From Gamsiella multidivaricata (lineage: Eukaryota; Mortierellomycota; Mortierellomycetes; Mortierellales; Mortierellaceae): 64,000 nt of DNA. The DNA lies in contig NW_026251718.1 in the NCBI RefSeq assembly GCF_025024155.1, forward strand, positions 367,001 to 431,000. Direction: 5' to 3'. Made by a program: the position numbers and the translations under genes. Below, in pieces: positions 23,227 through 34,779 of this stretch; the first letter of the stretch is position 1; the number at the start of each line of letters is the position of its first letter. The notes below the pieces were generated by a model that saw nothing but the letters and a program-made list of their open reading frames with translations, ran no database searches and had not been told where the DNA came from.

Positions 23227-24298
23227 ATAGGCATTGAGGGCCTGTGGCCCTTTCTACGGAAGGAAGGGTACGAGCCTGTTCTTCGCCATCAGTCCTTCCA
23301 CTTGTTGAACCTTCCCAACTCCTTTGATCACAACTCGGCAATTGGAGTCGACATCCTTGGATCGTTTTATGTAACCGTCCGCCACGCGTATTCCTCACAC
23401 CCCATGGAGGATGCTCATTGCGTTGTTGAGCGAAAAGTACGGGAGTTTGGAGCCCAGGCGAACCTGGTTCTTTACCTGGATGGCGGCCCCTCAAAAGAAA
23501 AGAGACCCACTCAAGTGCACCAGCTTTGCGGGTCATGTTACGGAGCTCAGGACAATAAAGGGACAACTCGATGAGTTTTACAACGGCAACAACCGTTTCA
23601 TGAAGCACAAGTGGGATGCAAGAAGGGCCAGAGATGCAGAATACAGACTCATAACGGATCGCCTACTCAAGTTGGTTGGCGGGTCGATCGGCAGAAAGAG
23701 GGATGAAGCTAATAAGGTGGTTATTGGAGTCGGTTTGGGCGAGTTTTCAACCAAGACGAGGCTTTCCTCGCTACATGAGTCCTTCCAGTCATACTTTGTT
23801 CAAAAGGTAGGGGTACTATCACTAAAGATTCCAAGTCGTGTAAAATCGTTTTGTATATTTTACTGACTTCGTCTTGGTGTCCCATAGGCGAGGACCCTAG
23901 GCTACATCGTGGTTGGTCTAAATGAATACTATACGTCCAAGAAGTGCCCGACGTGCGAGAAATTTGTCAGGCAGGTCGAGATCCGCAGGCTGTACTGCCC
24001 GACCTGCAAGTCTTACATGCACCGCGATACCATGGCGGGGCACAACATTGCCAATGCGATTCATGGTCATTTGGTCAATCAACAACAGCCTCCCTATCTT
24101 CAACTGGTGGATAAAAATGGGCACTACCCCCGGATGCAGAATGCAAGATCGCACACAGAAGCCGGTAGCAGCAACAGCAACAGGAGCAGCGGCAGCAGTA
24201 GCGCGGTGGAGCCAGGGCAAGGACGAGTTGGCGGTGGACGCGAGCGAAGAGCGTCCATACAAGATGCCCGCCGTAAGCGAGTCTGCCAAACAGTTTAG
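23227..24298 (+). pseudogene. Broken XPG/FEN1-like + TnpB/Fanzor-like nuclease gene
   Basis: Two nuclease-type segments lie in different frames. From 23,227, frame A reads IGIEGLWPFLRKEGYEPV, then GVDILGSFY and LVLYLDGGPSKEKRPTQ. This is the layout of XPG/FEN1 N-terminal domains (start MGI.GLW..L, an early metal-ligand Asp, then a DG.P..K motif). The initiator is ATA instead of ATG, with a TAG three codons upstream. Near 23,515-23,540 the similarity passes to frame B (23,540-23,806 spliced to 23,888-24,298; clean GTAGGG..CATAG intron). Frame B reads FYNGNNRFMKHKWDARRARD, VVIGVGLGEFSTKT, GLNEYYTSKKCPTC, YCPTC and HRDTMAGHNIANAI: the RuvC-II/zinc-ribbon/RuvC-III end of TnpB/Fanzor nucleases. 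The RuvC-I Asp is absent, consistent with an internal deletion. Frame B has no stop before 24,298. Mutated start plus frame change argue for a dead copy. Confidence 0.7.
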
Positions 24299-24516
24299 CT
24301 AGTCTAGCTTTATTTTCCATTTATGTGTGTTAGCAAGCACACTTTTAGTTTAGAGGTAGCACGTCCTCGCGGGAAGAATGTCTTCGGTGACGTATTCTCG
24401 GCGAGAAACGAGCTACTTTCTTTTCCGCCAGCTGTTCTTGAGACGATCGTTCACACTCTCCTCTTCTCGTCGCCCACTTCTCCTTCATCCTCTTCTTTCA
24501 CTCTCTCACGACAAAC

Positions 24517-25744
<1,228 letters not shown>

Positions 25745-27126
25745 AATAGAACTCGTCGCCTATACATATATTGTTTTCCTCCCCACTTTGCCATCCTTCT
25801 CGCCATGTCTTTTTCTTTCTTTTGTAATGAAAAAACAGCAACAATTTATTCCAAATTAAGATCGTTGCTTTGATAGTCTAGGATGCTTTTTGAAGCCGTT
25901 TAGACGGATATTTTGACTTGCGCACGAGCAATGTGAGAAAAAATGTTGAAAGTTGAAGCTGAAGAGGGTTAGAGGGTAGGCCTGCAAAGTGCAGGAGTAA
26001 GGGGCGAAACCCAAAAAACAAAAAAATGCGTTCAAAGTTCGGGCCACCATGGCGATGTTAAACAAAATTCGTAGGTGTATTGACACCAACTAAAATCAAT
26101 GCACCCAAAATTCGCTGAGCGAGTATGCAAGGTGGCATCTGAATTTGAACGCGTTTATCGGTGTAGCAAGGTGATACAAATTTTCTACTCCTTACTTGTG
26201 CAGAACGAACAGCGTGCCCGAAAAAGATGACAGGCGCTTGCTTGCTTCCTGGAAAAGATATAAACAGAGCGCACTGCGCATTCAAGACACTATTGCTCAC
26301 AACCTGTTTGTTTATTCAGGCCACTTATAAGCATTGGCCATTCATCCGTTCATCCATTCATCGTTCAAGGGCCTTGAGTATCGTCAAGAGATGCTTTCCT
26401 GGCAACTTTGAGCGCCGCCCTCTTGTTTTGTTCCACTATTCGCGATTTGATCAAATGCACTCCACATCCAGCGATGGTCGGGTGAAATACGGGTAGTGTA
26501 TAAACTTGCTGATCCACTCTGATCCCCTGCCTTCACTTTTTATCCTCAGCCTTGCGTTGTTGGTTGCGCTACGGCTCCTGCATACTCTAGGTCGAAAGTC
26601 CGATCGTTATTGGCGAAGGACGCAATCAGTGCGCGTCCCAACAGCGTGAAGAATATACGAACCGGAAGATACCTGCACCAGTGATTGAGTTGTTCAAATA
26701 GCGTGGTCTAGCAGGCCCTGCGCAGCGTTAAGGACGCCCAGAACGGAGGGGTGTCTGTCAATCTTTCCCAATCACTCAGTCTGTTCATGCACATGCAGTA
26801 TGCAGGATGAAGCCACTTACTTTTGCAATATAATAAGGTTCATGTACTGTACAGCAAGCGGACATGGCCAGTTTCGCATTGGGCATAGCGGTATGGAAGT
26901 GAAGCGCACGCTGGCTGGCTGGACAACGACATCTGTTTATGCGCACGATTTAGCCGGCAGCAAAAAGAACGCGCATGCGCGAGATATAAAATGGCCGCTA
27001 CAAGAGGCTCTTTGTTCCTTTCTTGTCCGTCCACTCTCACGTCCATTCTCACACTCAAAGGCAACCTCGACAATCACTCCAACCACTCCATCCCCACAAC
27101 TCCCACTCCCTTTCACTCTATCCGCC
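25745..27126. other. Intergenic between NDUFS7 and the dehydrogenase
   Basis: About 1.4 kb. The left part is A/T-rich, fitting the NDUFS7 3' UTR (AATGAAAAAAC near 25,825). The right part holds the dehydrogenase promoter. ORFs crossing this region lack domain content. Confidence 0.5.
26984..26990 (+). promoter_or_regulatory. TATA box of the short-chain dehydrogenase
   Basis: GAGATATAAAATGG places a TATAAA element about 140 bp before the ATG at 27,127. A C/T-rich leader (27,010-27,125) follows, as in many fungal genes. Confidence 0.5.
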
Positions 27127-27876
27127 ATGTCTTCCACTCGGCGTGTTGCTATCGTCACTGGTTCTTCCCGAGGTATCGGTCGCGCCATTGCCCTGCGTCT
27201 CGCCAAGGACGGATATAATGTCGTCATCAATTACCTGTCCAACGCATCCAAGGCTCAGGAGGTCGTTGAGGCCATCCAGAGCTCCTCCGAGTCGAAGGCG
27301 ATCGCCCTCAAGGGCGATGTCGGATCCCTCGCAGAAGGTGAAAAGCTCATTCAGGAGACCTTGAAGGTCTTTGGACGCATCGACACCGTTGTCTTCAACG
27401 CCGCCTGGATTGTTTACCAGGCCATCCACGATGTCACAGAGGAGTCGTACGAAGAGGCTTTCCGCACCAACGTCAAGGCACCATTGTTCTTCACCAAGCA
27501 GCTTCTCCCGTACCTCCAGTCTGGCTCGCGTTTGATTTATCTGTCGTCATCGTTGACCTCTGTTTCGGGTGTGGGGCCGAACAACTTTTTATATTGTGCG
27601 ACCAAGGGGGCGGTCGAACAGATGGTCCGGACATTGGCCAAGGATCTTGGTGGAAAGGGGATCACGGTCAACTGTATCAATCCCGGTCCTACCGACACGG
27701 ACGGATTCCGCACAGGGAAGACGGAGGAGCAGATCAAGTTCATTGCAGGACTGAGTCCAGTCGGACGATTGGGACAGCCCGACGATATCGCGGGTGCGGT
27801 TTCATTTATAGCAAGCGAGTCGTCTGCATGGGTCAACGGACAGATCCTCCGCGTCAACGGAGGCATGGCCCTCTAA
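27127..27876 (+). CDS. Short-chain dehydrogenase/reductase (SDR), FabG-like
   Basis: Intronless, 249 residues, the usual size of classical SDRs. The Rossmann cofactor motif TGSSRGIGRAIA is at residues 12-23. NYLSNASKA at the end of the second strand lacks an acidic residue and suggests NADP(H) preference (inference). The catalytic set is Ser in IYLSSSLTS and YCATK (YxxxK), and the post-catalytic NPGPTDT loop is present. The usual NNAG is FNAAW here, a mild departure. The substrate cannot be told; close families include 3-oxoacyl-ACP-reductase-like and sugar or polyketide reductases. The start was chosen at MSSTRRVAIVTG because the open frame further upstream runs through the TATA box and leader. 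Confidence 0.93.
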   Translation: MSSTRRVAIVTGSSRGIGRAIALRLAKDGYNVVINYLSNASKAQEVVEAIQSSSESKAIALKGDVGSLAEGEKLIQETLKVFGRIDTVVFNAAWIVYQAIHDVTEESYEEAFRTNVKAPLFFTKQLLPYLQSGSRLIYLSSSLTSVSGVGPNNFLYCATKGAVEQMVRTLAKDLGGKGITVNCINPGPTDTDGFRTGKTEEQIKFIAGLSPVGRLGQPDDIAGAVSFIASESSAWVNGQILRVNGGMAL

Positions 27877-28366
27877 TTCGTGTTCTGAGGAGTATTTTAA
27901 AGATAGGAGTGAATAAAATTGTACGTCCTACTTGGTGGCAAAAAAGAAAAAAAAAGAAAAAAGGATGGGATGAGGAGAAGGACCATGCGAATGGGTCCTC
28001 CATAACAAAACGCGTGTAGCGACAGCCTTTCCTCAGTTGACATCGGCCTTCCGTTGCCGTGACTCATCGCGATGAACAAAGACTGCGCATGCTGATGCTG
28101 ATTCTGATGCTGATGCATCTCAACACGCGCAGGGCTCACAAGCACAAAGAGGACAGTCGCAACCATGGACTTTAAAAAACCCTCCCTGCGTCTTCTCTCA
28201 TTTCTTAATTTACTCTTTTTCACTCCTGTACTCTTTAACAGTCCCCCCAATCTCGTCCATTCACTCCCACTCCTCCAACACTACATCGTCTTAATACATC
28301 CAAACACCTCCTTAGGTTTGCACACACCCACATCCACACCCACACCTACACCCACAGATACTCAAC
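27877..28366. other. Intergenic between SDR and kappa-GST
   Basis: A GATGCT/GATTCT repeat-like stretch lies at 28,090-28,118. A pyrimidine- and CACACC-rich leader (28,190-28,366) leads to the next ATG. No gene seen. Confidence 0.5.
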
Positions 28367-29965
28367 ATGGCTGCAGCACGCGCAAGCATCATTTGCTATT
28401 ACGATGTTATCTCGCCCTATACCTTCATGGGTGTGAAGCTCTTCAATCGCTTCCGTCAACAGTGGCCCGGTGTCGACGTTACCTTCAAGCCCATGCTCCT
28501 CGGCGGCGTCATGAACGTAAAGTGATCAGTATCTTTCACTTACGGCTGCTTTTACTGGGGAGGGGAGGGGTAACAACGGTTTCTTTGAAACGCTGTTCCT
28601 GCATTACCTGGTTCCCCTTCCCCCCCTGACGCCAGAAAAAAAACCCCCCGATTTCTGATTTCTTTCTCCTCCCGCTCGAATGCCCTGGAATTTATAAACT
28701 TGTAGTCCATTGGCAACAAACCGCTGTTTGAATTCGTATCCAAGAGAGAGCATATGGTACGTTTTCAAAGGCTCTATTTCCTAGACTCTTTCATCTTTTT
28801 TTTTTTTTTTTTGCGTGAAGAACGTGTGTGGATGTGCGTCTTTTTCTCGGTTCGGGAGATTGATGATCGTCAAAGCCGTGAGAAAGTACAGATATTTAAA
28901 ATTCGCTTCCTTCTCTCTCTCACACTCTTTTATTTTTAAAAAAAAAAAAACAGATCTCGGATTTGGACCGGATTAGTGCCGTGACAGGAGTGCCTTTCAA
29001 GTTCCCCACAGAGTTCCCTGTGAGCACCATCCTGCCCATGCGTGTGCTGGTGGCTCTGCAGATCCACGAAAGTACCGAAAAGTATGAGCAGTGCATTGAC
29101 AAGGTAAGGTAGGACAGGAAAAAAAAAAAAAAAGTAGCTTCGGACCCTGAAGCGTGGGAGGAATTTGTTCGATCCATTCAGGAACAGAGTATAGTAATAA
29201 TAATAATAATAACCCCCTGGGGTAGGATGAGTAACATATTCAGTCATCAAAATCAGCCAAGGGCACTTGTGTGGAGGAGAAGAGGAGGAGAAGAGGAGGA
29301 ATGGCATTGGACTCTGCTTCGGGTTGGGCGCAAACATGGCATCCAAACAAAGACTGCGCTCCTCACATGGCCACTAACCTCGATCGAGCCCCAGGCCTGC
29401 CAAACAAACCGAGCACCATACTAACTTTGTCTGCTTTTAACATCTCTTTCTCCTCTTCTCCTTCATGGTCGACGCGCCATGTCAACGCTGCTCGGACTGC
29501 TTCCTAGTTGTTTGTAAGGCAATACACGCTTTCTAGCTCTTCCCATCGATCTTGGAACCGATTGGATTGTGAAATGTACAACTAACTCTCCAAATGCGCA
29601 TGCATATCTCCCCACTACTTACTGCCCCACAAACAAAGGACGAATATTTTGTTCATGGCCGCAACATCTCCAAGCCTGAGGTCATTCAGAACGCCTTGAC
29701 CCCGATCCTTGACTCGGACGTGTCCAAGGTCCAGTCCTACATGCAGCTCGCCAACCAACCCGAGGTCAAGCAGGCCTTCAAGTCCAACACCGACGAGGCC
29801 TTGGCCCGCGGTGTCTTTGGTGCACCCAGTTTCATTGTCAAGAAGGCGGGCGATCCTGAGAATAAGGAGCACTTGTTCTTTGGATCGGATCGATTCGAGA
29901 TGATCGCCGCCTTCTTGGGTCTGCCTTATCCAGGCTTGATTCCCAAGAACCAGCCAAAGCTGTAA
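28367..29965 (+). CDS. Kappa-class GST / 2-hydroxychromene-2-carboxylate isomerase family (DsbA-like)
   Basis: Glutathione-dependent enzyme with a DsbA-like thioredoxin fold. Exons 28367-28516, 28706-28756, 28954-29103 and 29639-29965 give 225 residues, the usual family length. The active-site region is YYDVISPYTFMG, where the Ser replaces the DsbA cysteine as in GST kappa. Later marks are PFKFPTEFPVSTI, GVFGAPSFIVKK (cis-Pro loop) and LFFGSDRFEMI, all typical of the family. The protein ends in PKL, fitting a peroxisomal PTS1 (human GSTK1 ends ARL); peroxisomal location is inference. Intron 3 is long (535 nt), and the join between EQCIDK and DEYFVHGRNIS is about two residues shorter than in human GSTK1, so a tiny missed exon or shifted splice site is possible. 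Confidence 0.88.
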
Positions 29966-30193
29966 AAAAAAAAAATACCATCACCTCCACATTCTCTTTC
30001 GAATCGATGGAACTGATTCTTTATTTGCCTTTATTTTTTTTTTCTTTCACAATACTTTTTTTTCCCTGTTGACAGATTTGAAAAAAAGATTCCGCTTTGC
30101 TAGTCCTTGCTACCGTTTCGTGCTTCACAAATATGCGCTTTTGAATCCTCGCCCGCATTGGATTTGGGGGAACGCTGGCGCAACTTTCCGTAT

Positions 30194-33100
30194 TTAGTTG
30201 CGGTATCCTTCGTCCTGGACAGCATGCTGCTTGATGTGCCAGATCTCATCAGCGTACTCCTTGACCGAACGATCCCTAGGGATATTATGACCACACAATA
30301 GAAGTAAAGTTAGGAAAGACATACCTATCGCACCATATCCGGAAACAAAACTGTCGTGTCCTTATGACCACTAAAACTTACGACGAGAATTTGCCCATGT
30401 TGGCGGTGCAGAGGATACTCTTCTTGGCCCACTCCTGCTGGTTCTTGTACGCAGCATCAACCTGCTGGTTCGCGACGATGTACGATGCAAAATCCGCAGA
30501 GATCAGGTAAAAGTCCTTGCCGACTGTGAGCGTGCTGATCAAGGGCTGGAAGATCTTGGGATCCTCAAACGTTCCCTTCTCGATCGCAGAAATGACGCCC
30601 TGCAGGGCAGGGTCCATAGGCACGCTTCGGTATCTGTTTTAAAGATAAGATATGATCCAGATGTCAGCACAAGTTCATGTCGTCAACGTTCAGCCATTGC
30701 TACACGACAGAAAGATATATAAAAAAAACGCACCTCTGAGCATGGCGAAGATCTTCGACCTCGTGGGCCATGCAGCCAAAGATGAAGATGTTGTCTTCAC
30801 CAATCTCCTCCATGATCTCAATGTTGGCTCCATCAAGAGTTCCAATGATGATACCGCCGTTCAACACAAACTTCATGTTCGACGTACCCGACGCCTCCGT
30901 TCCGGCAGTCGAGATATGCTACATTTGTCGCCCCAAAAAAAGAAGAGAAAATTCGTCAATGTGTTAGTGAGGATCGTTTGTAGGCACTCAAATGACGGTA
31001 TCAGCACGGAGTACATATACCTGAGAGATATCACTGGCAGGAACGATAACCTCCGCGACGGAGACGTTATAGTCAGGGATAAATACGACTTTCAGGAGAT
31101 CACCAACGGCGGGATCCTGGTTCACAACGGCCGCGACGCTGTTGATCAGCTTGATGACCAGCTTGGCAATGTAGTATCCAGGAGCGGCCTTGCCACCAAA
31201 GATGACAACGCGGGGTTGAACACCAGCCTTTTGAGCAGCGCTCATCGACTTGATGGCGCGGTAACGGTGGATGACGCTAGAAGATGAAGCATCATGTACA
31301 AATGTTATTCATCGTAACATCGCAGCTCTCTGACGCCGAAGCGGCACTGAAACCACAGTCAACTTACTACAAGATGTTCATGAACTGGCGCTTGTACTCG
31401 TGGATACGCTTAACCTGGACATCGAAGAGAGCATCGGGGCTGACCTCGATATCACAGCGAGTCTTAATCAGCTCGGCCAAGCGAACCTTGTTGGCGCGCT
31501 TGATCGCCATCCATTTCTTGCGGAACGCTGCGTCACCGACCTTCTTGTTGAGGCCCTTGAGAAGCGAGAGCTCCTTGAGCCACTTATCGCTGCCAAGAGT
31601 CTCGGTGATGAAAGCACTCAACTGAGGATTGGCCTGATGCAACCAACGTCTGGGCGTGATACCATTAGTCTTGTTCACGAACTTTTCCTCACCATAGTAA
31701 TCAACAAAGTCTTTGAAGATCTATATGCAGTTAAACATGAAGAAATGGCAATTTAGATGCGATGTCGTAATGACGGGCTTATGATCGCGTTCCTTTGAAG
31801 CAAGAGGAATGAGAAGAATGAGAAGAATCACTTACGGTGGTCTTGATGAGGTTCGAGTGCAGGGCGGCGACTCCGTTGACCTTGTGCGAGCCAACAACAG
31901 CCAGGTGGGCCATCCTGATCTGCTGGGGTTGGGCCTCCTCAATGATCGACATGCGGTTCAACAGGCCACGGTCGTTGGGGAACTTCTTCTCGACCTTTTG
32001 CAAGAAGAACTGTAATACAACCACAATATGAGATTGTGAGATTCGATGTACGGTAATCAGATATATAATGAATGACATAGTACGTAAACCACCATACAAC
32101 TTACCAGATTGATATCAAAGATGATCTGCAAATGTCTGGGTAACAAATACTCAAACATGGGGACAGACCACTTCTCCATAGCCTCGGGAAGGACAGTGTG
32201 GTTGGTGAAGGCAAAGATCTTGGTCACGATGTCCCAAGCATCGTCCCAGCTCAACATCTCCTCATCGACCAAAAGACGCTGGAGCTCAACAATGGCCAAA
32301 GTGGGGTGGGTATCGTTAAGTTGGATGGCAACCTGGTCAGGAAATTCGGACCACTCACGCATCGACTTCTTGAACCGACGGACAATGTCATGGAGAGACG
32401 CGGCAGTCCAGAAGTACTGCTGCTTCAAGCGGAGCTCCTTTCCGGCCATGGTGTTGTCGTTAGGGTACAGGACACTGGTGATCTTTTCAGCGTTGGTGGC
32501 ATCCTCAACCGACTTTTCGTAGTTGCCCTCGTTGAAGCTGGTCAGATCAAAGGCCTTGGTAGGCTTACTGCGCCAGAGACGGATGTTGTTGCAGTTCTCG
32601 GTAGCGTATCCAGGGATGGGCACATCGTAGGCGATGGCCTGAACGCTGGTCGCGGGGATCCAGTTGTGGCGGGTTACACCATATTCGTCCTGTGTGATCT
32701 GGACATGGCCACCGAATCCAATCTGGATCGAGATATCGAGACGGGCCAGCTCCCAGGGATTATCAAAGTTCAACCAATAGTCTGGGTACTCGGTCTGGTA
32801 ACCATCAACGATTCTACAAGAGGCAAACACCATATGGAAAGAACATTGCAGCATTGTCAGCCTAACCAATAAATGCACCTCACGCCCAATGTATAGTAAC
32901 ACGTGTGACCATGGATTCACAAGGAAGCGAAAACGGAGTCAAAGATTCAATACCTTTGCTTGAAGATACCATAGTTGTATCGGAGGCCATAACCCCAGGC
33001 CGGGTAATCGAGTGTGGCCAGGGAGTCCATATAACAGGCCGCAAGACGACCGAGACCACCGTTACCAAGGGCGGCATCGACTTCGGACTCGATCACATCC

Positions 33101-34516
33101 TCCATATTGAAACCGAGCTCCTCGATGCCCTCTAATTATGGTCAACCGGAACAAGCATATAAACATATTGGTTATCTTTCTATTGCCAGCTCACAAGGCA
33201 GAGGGACAGCCTGAGACCTCAAACAATGGATTACATTTCATTGACTACTTACTTCCGTAAACATCTTTCAGGCCCATGTTGAGCAGAGCATTGTCCATGG
33301 ATCGACCGAGCAAGAACTCGAGCGACAGGTAGTAGACACGCTTGGGATCGGCCTTGGATAGTTGCTATGAGAGAGGCAGATGCGCACACAAAAGACAGAT
33401 TAATTTTCTCTTTTGATGCAAATGGGCGTTTCTTTTTCTCCGCATTGACCCATTCATGAGCGATAATAATGTCTTTCTGTGTTCAACACTGCCCACCAAG
33501 AAAAGAAAGGAGGGAATGTCATCACCACGACCACCTGCCGGCGGACTAGGCAGATCGTCATCGGTCCTCCAATTCTGCATATTTTTTTATAATATGCAGA
33601 ACAACCTCCCCAAATGAATGTAATTTACAAACAAGTAAAAAAACATTCCCACACCCCCCTCACCGGGACAGAAAATCATAGTACTTACACCCTGGGTCTC
33701 GTTCCAGCGACTGATAAGACGGTCGCGAGTGCTGTGGAGGGGGGACAAGGACGAAAAACAAAGAGGTGAACATATTTAGTCTGCGAGTTCAAAAAGGACA
33801 GTTATGCACATTTATGAAAAATGCAGTAGGGCCCTTGATATATGCGCTTGGGTGGTGGATGTACCTGAGAGCCACAGCCTGGTAGGCAGTAAAGTTGTCC
33901 ATGTTATACGCAGCACGGGCCAGCGTCGTGGTAACATGGTGAACGATGCTCTTCTCAATGGACTCGAGGTCTGCCAGTGCATCATTGTTATCGTTATCAA
34001 AGAGCCAGACCCCATTGATATAGAGAAAATTGGCAATACGCGAAACATTTTGTCAGTTAAAAAAAAAAAAAAAAAAGAAGCGATGCATGTCCGCTTATCT
34101 CCAAGACTGAAAAACTAGGTAATCGAGCATGGGTAAACGGTAAACATTGACACTCAAGCAGATAAAAACTTACCGTTGGCTTCTTTCTTGCTCAATCTCT
34201 CCCAGAGTTCGACCGTCTTCTTGGGCCATTTGGATCTCTCAGCATCGAGTTCCTTCGAGGTCAAACCTTTAAAATGCAGAGAGAGAGAACGTTAGATATG
34301 GTTAGAGACAGATGCATTGCATCGCGACCACTACTAGAAGCATCCCTCTTCTGCAATTTCTGATGCCATTCTGCATCTGCAGACGCGTAGAGATATTATA
34401 GAAGCGCGTCTTTACGGGGAATCGACCACTTTCACTATACCTGTAAAGTTGCGTCGATGGTGCATAGGTCTCCTGGGGACCGTGCTGTTGTCGGACTTTT
34501 TTAGTTCGGCCATCAT
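30194..34516 (-). CDS. Glycogen phosphorylase (GT35)
   Basis: Releases glucose-1-phosphate from glycogen using pyridoxal phosphate; cytosolic. Thirteen exons: 34516-34441, 34266-34174, 33970-33865, 33731-33689, 33364-33253, 33131-32954, 32813-32105, 32009-31836, 31720-31368, 31276-31021, 30918-30734, 30633-30382, 30275-30194; 872 residues. Family motifs in order: [110 protein letters not shown], and the PLP site [15 protein letters not shown] (Lys binds PLP). Two consecutive ATGs open the gene (34,516 and 34,513); either may serve. The N-terminus is short and basic (RRPMHHRRN), and phosphorylation control is possible but not shown by sequence. The active site is complete. Confidence 0.96.
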
Positions 34517-34779
34517 ATGTCGCGTTTACTTGTTGGTGGGTAAGGAAGACGAGTGTGTTGAGGGTGTGTGTGGGAACAAAATGGAATGAGAAGAAGAAAG
34601 GGGGAATGAGGGGAATGAGGGAAGGGGTTCTTGAAGGAGGTACGCGAACAAAGAACGAGCCATGGAACGATACGAGGATGCGTCCTGTGACGTGACGGCA
34701 CTGTCTTTAATTCTTTTCGAAGCGCGTTGCATGAGATCGTGCATGGGTACATGGTTTATTGTATTCTCTCGTTCTATTC

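Noticed and set aside
26800..27126. Upstream extension of the SDR reading frame
   Set aside because: It crosses a TATA box and a C/T-rich leader, lacks SDR-like content, and the protein already has a full Rossmann start at 27,127.
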